From Ciona savignyi (lineage: Eukaryota; Chordata; Ascidiacea; Phlebobranchia; Cionidae): a DNA stretch of 64,000 bases. Positions 57,001 through 64,000 of this stretch are shown here, in pieces. The notes below the pieces were generated by a model. The model did no database searches. It was not told the origin of the DNA and saw only the letters and a list, made by a program, of their open reading frames with translations. The DNA lies in contig CH003364.1 of NCBI GenBank assembly GCA_000149265.1, positions 985,388-1,049,387 on the forward strand. The letters run 5' to 3'. Every line of letters starts with the position of its first letter. The first letter of the stretch is position 1. The position numbers and the translations under genes are program-made.

Positions 57001-60000
57001 TTTCCTTCTTCCTCTCAGTAAACTGGTATTTCCAGCTAGGCATTTCATGAAAGAGATGACAAAAGTGCTCTGGGAATACACCAGTTTCCGAACAGCAGAG
57101 AAGGTTTCTGTTGAAATGATTCAGCTTAAAATAATTCAAAAAAACTGAAGTAAAAAAATCGATAGGTTTCCTGAATAAAATTCTGAGGTAAATTTTTTTT
57201 TCTGGATTTGCTGTAAAAATACTAAACTATAAAATTTCCTTGTTTCTGTGAACAAAATCCTTCTATTCTTAAAAAAAATGTGGGTTAACAGTCGTTTTGT
57301 TTAAATGGCAACGATTAGTTTCGAGGCGGCTATAATAGCCTTGGTGGATATACACAAAGCAAAATACTTACAAAGGTGTTAGTTAAACTGATGTTTTTTT
57401 TATATTTTTTGTTTAAAAGTCTAAAAAAATCATAAAAAAATTCCTTCTTGCATATTAGGATAAGATATTTAGGTTTATTTCTGTGAATGGGAGAACCAAT
57501 GGCGGTTAACACACAAGTAATTGTCAGATCGCCTCGCACCCACTGTAGGGTTACCGGAGCTGTCGCAGTGTGTTGTTTATGATTAATATGTTTCTTTAAC
57601 TTAGTAGAACCCATTAATCCGCTGGGTTCAGGAAATGTCCGTTTACAAGTGCCTTGCCCAAGGACACAATCGACTAGCTAGCGACCAGTTTCCAACCTTA
57701 TACATTGTTTAGGCACACAAAGTATCATACAAAAGAAATTCATCTGGCACCAGTATGATCACTTACTAGCTGAAGCATTAGTGTCCGGTATCAGTGGTAA
57801 AGGATGGCCACAAATGTGGGTTGTGATGTCATCTTCATCTAAAGATAATAAATCAAATAAAGTTTCTATGAAGGTGTTTAAAATGATAAAGGTTGCAAAA
57901 GCCACCGGAACCTATGTTTACTGATAACGTCTTAATCTCACACAATAACGTCTAGTTAAGTCATTTTGGCATTTTAACTTATGTCAAGTCAGTCTTTGTA
58001 TAGAGAGACTCAAGTCAAGTAATTTTAATGATTGGACTTAAGTCAAGTCAAGTCTTGATATAAAGGGGCTTAAGCCAAGTCATTGAAAACAGTGAGAAAC
58101 GGTCACCTTGTTGTACATCCTTTGCATTTCCCCAGTCCACATCAGCGGATGTGTAAGTGTAGTATTCCTCTTCTTCGGAGCAGCTCGTAGAGGATCGGAG
58201 GAGAGAGATGATCTTGCTGATGTCTGATGCGAGGTCTTCTGCGGCTGGTTCGCACAGGATGGAGAGAAGACGAGCAACAGAGAACAGACTGGGAGCGTTG
58301 CCAGCGTCATCAGCTATAAGTAACAAACTTGTTAAGATGTGTACATCGCAAAATTCAACTTTATTTTTTATTCATTTGTAGTAGGAATAACCACTGACAG
58401 TATTCTAAACAGAAAAAAAGTGAATTGAAAATGCCACTTTAAAGGACCAAAATTAATAATTTAGCTGGGTATTAATAAGCAATGTCAAATGTACCATTCA
58501 CGAACTGAACATTTACTTAAAACTATTAAACAAACACACAAAATCTTATGGTATTAATAGCAATGTCAACTATACCATTCACAACAAAATTCGGTTGATT
58601 TTTACTTGAAATGAGTAATCAAAACTTAAATTGAATTAAACAAACCACCTGAAAAAATTTGACGCTTTTTCTCGGGATGCAGGGAGGTAGGAATGTTCTC
58701 CATCACAAATGGAGAGGAGGTGCGACCACTTTCAGGCGACTGAGATTTCTCGTGTGCGTTTCGTCTGAAAGGTTTGGAATTTAAAAGGAATTTGTTATCC
58801 ATTGGTCACTAAAATGTATATTACAGTGTTTTTAAAACCTTAAGCAAGAGAAAATGTTTAAAAAAATGTAATTCAAATTGTTTAAGGGTTGGTATTTATT
58901 GACACAGGGTACATGACCTTGTATAGAACTCCTTGCTTAACATGTAAAGTTAAAATAACCAAGTAAAACTAGTGATTTTATTTTATAATGTTGTATTTCA
59001 TACATTTTTATGCAGTGTTTTTTTAAATTTTAAAGCATGATATTGTCAATTTTGTTTAAAAGCCTATGTATGTACAGTTGCTAATATAATAATCTGAATA
59101 AGGCCATAAAAATGCCGATGACCCCTTACAGGTGGCGGTGGACAACCTTTACGATGGTCATTAGCATACCTCAAGATGTTGTTATAAGCCTCGATGAGTT
59201 TTGAGAACCGTTTCATGCTCCCAGCGCCGAGGATGTGACCCCAATCACAGTCGCCTTCATCCTTTTTCGTTCGGACCACCGCGCAACTGGTCAGACTACG
59301 TAGTCTTAGTATAATTAAGGTCTGAGACAGCTCGAGCATTTTCGTCTGATGCAACTTGATTCGACGTTGTATGTTGAGGAGCTGCTTCAGCATGTACATC
59401 GAACCCCCTTGCCTGAATATATTTTAACAATTACATATCTCCATTACGTACACAACATATGTATATATGTACAATAAAGTTTTTGTGTTACAGAATCACT
59501 TTTTCGCATTATTTTTTAAAAAACCTAAAAAAGGTGGCCAATTTTAATTTTCAATGGTTTTTAGAAATTTTTAAGAGCCTGAATAAAACTGTTTTTCCAA
59601 CCCTTTAAGAAAATGTAGAGCTACATAGCATCACTGTTTTTTAATTATCATAAGGATGACATTGTAATTAAACTTAAATAAATAATTGTTACTTTATAAA
59701 TATTATGACACCTACTTAAACAGGTCTTATATATTTGCATAATTTGTTGAATTATTTTTATAATCACGGCCACTGGATAATGCTATCTAGCCTCCTAGTA
59801 CAAAAGGTATTCCAACACACCTATGTAAACAGTAGTGAGCAGGATATAGTGGCACAAATTTAGTTAGGATGGTTGTTCTATATTTCACACTGTTCAAAGA
59901 AATTTGTTACATCATTTACATGGACATCATGCCAAACATTGCTGAAATATTATTACTACACGAGCAACAGACCAATAGCCTTGATAGTCAAACGGTACTA

Positions 60001-63000
60001 GTATTTATTCATATTGGAATAATACATTGAAACCTGTTGGGTTCACACCCATAATATATTTCAATTTTAAAACTTGCAGCTTAATAATGTAAAATATAAG
60101 TGTTGCGTTAAGTCACAACTTTACAGAAACGCAAAACATACTAGATCTACAATTGAAAAAAGTGAATTAGACTTTCTGTTTGCAAAATCTAATTAACATT
60201 TCTGTTATAAAAAATCTGTCATTTTAAGTTTTGAACTTTTAGCTTAGCATCATCGAAATGACAATACAAAATGGTATAAACTACTGTATATTACCTTAAT
60301 CTTTGCCAATTTTTCATTACATCATCCCAAGCTTTATAGTGCGTTTGAAGTTCGATGTAGACTTTACCAAACTTGGGCGGGCTAAGATTTATTTCCTCTT
60401 CCTGATCATGGAGGTTGAACCCATGTGGGACAATTGATCCGCTGTGGTTTAAATACTGCTGCGTGAAAAGGTTCAAGCGTGATATAAACTGCTCTTCCGA
60501 CGCGATGGCATTTTGGAGTTTAATAATAAACTTCCGCATTTGAACTGAAACGTTACTGCAGTATTCCAAAAACTTCTCTGATCTTGATGTGCATTTATGC
60601 AGAAGGTTAAAACTCCAAAGACTGCTGTTTCGAGTGTCTTCGGGGAAGTGCTGTTCATGTTGTGAATTTTTAGGTATCGCTTCACTTAGCTCGTCATAAT
60701 CCACTTCTCCAGGCAGACTCGTTTTCCTAGAGTTAAAGTCGTGTCTGCTGCTCACTTTTTGGATCACGGCAAAACACTTCCCCACCCGTTTCAACTGAAA
60801 TCTACAGTCGGGTTCCGTAACACTTTCGTTGTCACATTCACTTTCAGAGTTAAACGCATTCGAATCGGTCTGAATGCTCATTTGACTTCCCATTTTCTCC
60901 AGTCTACTCGTCTCTGTTATATCCATTACATACTTCACATTTCCATAGTGAAGCTGGGCGGAATCTGTGTTTAAACAAGGAGTCAATTTAAGCCATTATA
61001 TAAAGCTTGGTATGTGATCATTATGTCAATATTATTATCCTATTCAATACGTGTTTTACGCACCCTTAGAAACAGTTAATACCACAATAGGCCAAAACTT
61101 TTGTTAAAGGATTTACTCTGCACACAGTAAAAAGCCAAAAAAATAGTTTCCATGTACACCAGGTTTTTGCAATCGTTAGTTTAACAAATAATGGCATTAT
61201 ACAGCATTATTTTAGTATAATATGTTTAAAAACAGCCAGGTTCAGATTAATTTTAAAACATAAAACAAATTTTGCTTTCTATTATTTTATTACAAATTAA
61301 CTATCAAGGTATCGTAGATAATTTTAAAAGAGTCAAATTGTGAAAATGCTAAGATATGAACATTGAAGATTTAACTTGCTATAATACTTTGGCCTAGCTG
61401 GTAAACTGTTATCCATAATGTTATATATTGTGTAAAGATTGTACTGGATAGTATTTTAAAGCTCATTAATATGTATACCAAATTCATGTTGATTAGTTTT
61501 TACTCACCTTTGGCAAACGGGTACTTATTTTACCAATAACCACCTAATTCCCATGCCTAAGCAAATGTGAATGGTAACTGGTTAGTCATTAATATACAGC
61601 ATTTCAGAAGACATTGGTTTGGTTTATAAACAGTTAGGGATGCACAAACTAGAATATCTTGGTATTCTAGAATAGTTATTTCGAATCCAGAATATCGAAT
61701 CCTATTCTATATTAAAAAGCAAACTCAAGTTAAAGTGGCAAGATCGTCAAAAATTTCTGCTGCCGCTGACTACCTCTGTGGCCGGTGTGATTACATACTT
61801 ATAATCATAGGCGGCGGCTTCAGTAAAATGTTAGCGTTGCGCGAAATTTTATGACGTCACAATCGACCCTATGCCTCGAACTAACTCGGATAGAACTATG
61901 TTACTAACGATTTACAAAGCTAAAAGATTAAGCCAGGAGTTTAAGTGTTTAATCTAACTACTTCCCCCGCTGAAATATTGCATGGTCGTTAATACGCAGC
62001 TCAGCGTCAACAATACGGAAAGAATATACCAAATATTTATGTGTCTGCGAGGGCTGTGCAAGAAACCAGATTCTTATAACGGTTAACTGATCAAAGAAAA
62101 AACCGTTAACCGATGTTAGCCGACTGTTCTCGCTAGCTAATACTTAATAATGGGCAAAGCATGGGGAAAAACTGGAGTGCGTCAGTGGTCCTGTATTGAA
62201 TCTAGGTCAACGTAACCCTAGGTCAAACCGCCGATCAAAGCAATAAACACCGCTGGAAAAGCGGCTCTGCGGTTAGAAGATTTAATGTGATATTTATTTA
62301 AATGCGCAGGGAATTTTTTGCGTAATTATAAAACAGACATTGCCGCGAATTTACAACGGCGGAAGTCGGCGCCCATGCTTATAATATCCGTTGTAATCAA
62401 CGCTGCTGCAATATGTACAATGGAAATAAAAAGGAACTCCATGCAATTATAGTTTCTTAATGTGAAATGTATATTATTTCGAATCCAAATATTCGAAATA
62501 AACGTAATATTTGGATTCGAATCCCGTAGGATTCGAATCCGGAAGATTCGATATTCTAGTTTGTGCATCCCTATAAACAGTATATATATTTATGCTTTAG
62601 TTTTAAATCTGGAATATTTTAGATGACACTTTGTATTAGACCGAATTGGAACACTACTTTAGACAAAATAGCACATTTATATTATGTTATGAACTGAACA
62701 TAGAACAGGATATTTAATTCCTAGTTTGTTGTGTTCTACAGGCACTCCCCCAAAGGTATTTAAAAGAACATATTACAAATTCTGGTTATAGTTGTTTAAT
62801 TGTACTATGGGCACAAATAATAGTACCGGTACGTCATCTTACATATTTTTCCTATTCGTTATGTAGCAATTACATAACATTAGTATGGGTGGGTCCATGG
62901 TAGCCCCGGGACAAGTAATTTAGGTCATAACTCCAGCGCCCCGAGCTATCATGGATCTGGGATATAGCTGTCAAGTCGGCCTGTGCCCTGAAGGAAGCTG

Positions 63001-63690
63001 ACTAAATGAGCACTAAAGTAGCAATAAATAATATTTAAATACTAAGTATTTATCGCATCTGCTATGGCTAGGACAAGATTCATATTTTTCTCTTAAGATG
63101 AGAAAGCGTTGTGCCATACTACCGCATGTCGCTGAGATGTTACAATGCTACATCATCGTAAATACGATAAAGACATTTCTACAGTTTTTTTTTTAATCCA
63201 AGCCACTGAGTTCAGTCTGTCAAGTGGGTTGTACTAGGACTTAACTGACAAACGAGGCTAGGAGCAAGTTTCAATCCGGCTACCTTTCTGCTGATGGTCG
63301 GATAAGCTTTCGGCAATATAAAAATGTTACATACATCAGTTGATATTAAAGATGACATTTCGTTAAAAAAACATTACAGTGTTTATTGCAAGCACAGAAA
63401 AAAATAATAGCAGCAACAAATTTATACAGGGCCTATATACAGTACATAACTGTTAGGTTACCTTGAGGTAAGTGTTGAACCTCTTCTTCCACATCTGCCT
63501 TTGTAAATCCTTGATCATAAGCCAGTGGAGCCGGTATCCCGAAGTATTCCGTTAAAGGATTCTGATGGTCTTTATTTATCAGTTCATAATCACGTAGATG
63601 GGTTGATGAAACAGAAATTGCATGTTTCTCGCCCAAAACCACCGGGTCGGTGGAGCTTATTTGGATCGGAGGCATTTTCTCTATGCTCAT
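48020..63690 (-). CDS. CCDC142: CCDC142 family protein, 15 exons
   Basis: CCDC142 is a conserved, poorly understood animal protein; no biochemical role is implied here. Exons (minus): 63690-63462, 60964-60295, 59412-59170, 58764-58649, 58313-58107, 57838-57767, 57107-56968, 56111-55682, 54094-53938, 53413-53281, 52397-52230, 51507-51393, 50471-50297, 48752-48562 and 48174-48020. All 14 junctions keep phase and the total is exactly 1066 codons plus TAG. Family-like C-terminal pieces are TANFPPSKLWR, SPYMEQCVESLVAPVC and VPPIVSALVDAILQHIFQKK followed by IIFSVQGAMQLQRDLEHILD. That last segment corresponds to the VxxxTTAFVEAWMDHILxxKIKFSLQGALQL pattern I remember for human CCDC142 (about 750 residues). 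The N-terminal half is longer than in mammals and acidic/serine-rich. Exon 1 rests on phase and a good donor only. The frame is open above MSIEKM to another ATG at 63774. Confidence 0.82.
48253..48476. repeat. GGAGGGAAACTGC inverted-repeat element
   Basis: GGGAAGGAGGGAAACTGCTT on the left and GTGTGCAGTTTCCCTTCTTC on the right, with a TAACCCTATCCTAAACACTA core. It is in the last CCDC142 intron, about 80 bp before the final exon. Confidence 0.83.
48823..49105 (+). mobile_element. tRNA-derived SINE, near full length
   Basis: The head GACAGATTAGTCTGGTGGTT, CGTCACCTCTCAGCCGAAGG, GGACATTGCCTGAACCCAGC and the ATATCCTATCTTATTCTATC tail. A short deletion removes the CGGTGGGCGCGAGG part. Confidence 0.92.
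50103..50240. repeat. Tandem repeat, about 46-bp unit, three copies
   Basis: Units AAAAAGCAAGCTTAAAGCTT then AAAGGAAACGTTAAAGTTAC. The third is diverged, and an inverted piece (TTAAGCTTTAAGG) follows. It lies just below CCDC142 exon 50297-50471. Confidence 0.88.
51028..51260. repeat. GGAGGGAAACTGC inverted-repeat element
   Basis: GGCAACACTAAAAGGAGGGA on the left and GTGTGCAGTTTCCCTCCTTC with CTCTTTTTAGTTTTTC on the right. The core ACCCTGCCCTAAACACAAAT is shared with 40398 and 48253. Confidence 0.83.
51743..52040 (-). mobile_element. tRNA-derived SINE, full length
   Basis: GGATATTCATGTTTATCCCC to TTTAGACCAACCGGCCGGAC, with every segment present and close to the 37330 copy. It is probably one of the youngest here. 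Confidence 0.92.
52785..53035 (-). mobile_element. tRNA-derived SINE, decayed
   Basis: GGATATTTATATTTATCCCT, CACCCACCATCGGGTTACTG, TTGTGTATGATTGAGACGTT and GCCCAAGGACACAACTGATC. Confidence 0.8.
53105..53225 (-). mobile_element. tRNA-derived SINE, middle part repeated
   Basis: CGGGTTACTAGAGATATTGC, TATGGTTGAGACGTCTCTTT and GTGCATTCAGGCAAAGTCTG repeat the middle of the preceding copy. TCTATTGAAAAATCTCCATT-type linkers are shared, so this looks like a local duplication. Confidence 0.72.
54955..55282 (+). mobile_element. tRNA-derived SINE with triplicated A-box segment
   Basis: A unit like GTCTGGTGGTTAAGTGCAGTA occurs three times in a row (54957-55018) before GCTTTTCAGTCAAGGGTTGA and the B-box-like AGGTTCGAAACTGG. 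The body and CCCATTTACCGGGGAAAAAA end follow. Confidence 0.88.
56478..56745. mobile_element. hAT-type MITE, about 265 bp
   Basis: CAGGGGTTGGCAAC and GTTTGCCGACCCCTG ends. The interior GCACTTAAAGAGCCATTTTA resembles the 23969 element. The target duplication is unclear (TCCCAGGG against CCCTAGCT). Confidence 0.75.
57455..57700 (-). mobile_element. tRNA-derived SINE, head truncated
   Basis: GATAAGATATTTAGGTTTAT, CGCCTCGCACCCACTGTAGG, CCGCTGGGTTCAGGAAATGT and CGACTAGCTAGCGACCAGTT. It ends 67 bp short of CCDC142 exon 57767-57838. Confidence 0.88.
61635..62573 (-). mobile_element. Non-autonomous hAT element, 939 bp, copy 2
   Basis: Reverse complement of the 15356-16283 element with a few differences. 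Termini TAGGGATGCACAAACTAGAA / TTCTAGTTTGTGCATCCCTA; exact 8-bp duplication TAAACAGT at 61627-61634 and 62574-62581. It lies in CCDC142 intron 1. Confidence 0.95.
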
Positions 63691-63774
63691 AGTCAATTTT
63701 ATCGCATTATTTATGCATAATGAAAAAAATCCCTTCAGGAACACAGTAGGCCTACCCACATTTACGGCGAACAT

Positions 63775-64000
63775 TTGCTAGGACAAAAGCAGAACAGTAC
63801 CAGGCGTTGCTGTGACAAGATAAAACAAGTTTACGGTTGGGTGGTTACCACAATAAATACACATTTGGCAAGAAGAATGCATTATGCATGGTGTGGTATA
63901 GATACCCACATAATAAGTTACAGTTAATACACATTTAACTCTGTTGTATATATTAAAGACTACAACAGGATTTCGGAATGAATAATAGAATGAAGGAAGA
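63775..64000. other. Upstream flank of CCDC142
   Basis: AT-rich, no gene or clear promoter element seen. Probably the CCDC142 5' UTR and promoter, or a 5' intron. Confidence 0.4.

Noticed and set aside
57960..58080. AAGTCAAGTC-rich stretch as a CRISPR-like or regulatory array
   Set aside because: Irregular short simple repeat in a CCDC142 intron of an animal genome; spacing and unit are not constant.
59064..59169. In-frame continuation of CCDC142 exon 3 past 59170
   Set aside because: A GTATGC donor at 59169 joins in phase with the next exon; the continuation is intron read-through.
63190..63300. Possible SINE copy near CCDC142 exon 1
   Set aside because: Only scattered similarity (CCACTGAGTTCAG, CTACCTTTCTGCTG); too diverged to assert.

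Overview
The window is eukaryotic, nuclear animal DNA. It is AT-rich, its genes have introns with GT-AG borders, and it is dense in tRNA-derived SINEs and small hAT-type elements. The genes read as chordate-like members of families conserved across animals. The base composition, short introns and some intronless genes would fit an ascidian tunicate (Ciona-like). That placement is an inference, because nothing in the sequence names the species. An assembly gap of Ns fills 136-976.

All six recognisable genes lie on the minus strand. In window order they are: COG3 (Golgi tethering, intronless, 1428-3953); EXOC6/Sec15 (exocyst, about 20 coding exons, 6458-31188); TMEM231 (ciliary transition zone, intronless but carrying a one-base frameshift, 34981-35908); MRPL16 (mitochondrial ribosome, intronless, 36110-36832); a diphosphoinositol-polyphosphate phosphohydrolase of the NUDT3/4/10/11 type (4 exons, 43845-45861); and CCDC142 (15 exons, 48020-63690). 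I built the exon models by hand from splice sites, reading phase and remembered family sequences. Every internal junction given is phase-consistent, apart from the disrupted EXOC6 exon.

The most unusual gene is EXOC6. Its Sec15 core is interrupted, in frame, by two exons (488 codons) carrying 13 NPF motifs between the N- and C-terminal halves, and it has a basic, Ser/Pro-rich N-terminal extension of about 165 residues. NPF is the ligand of EH-domain proteins, so this looks like an exocyst subunit with a built-in EH-binding array. One later exon (9302-9460) appears to hold three single-base insertions that cancel in frame but create a stop. TMEM231 has a similar single-base insertion. Assembly error and allelic damage are both possible.

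Coding-like exons with compatible phases (42007-43015) lie just downstream of the NUDIX gene and match no family I recognise. The rest is introns and intergenic DNA filled with about 25 copies or fragments of a tRNA-derived SINE, small hAT elements with clear 8-bp target duplications (several inserted inside SINEs or other repeats), two approximately 930-bp hAT elements in opposite orientation, an inverted-repeat element family with GGAGGGAAACTGC ends, a 463-bp direct-repeat pair and several tandem arrays.
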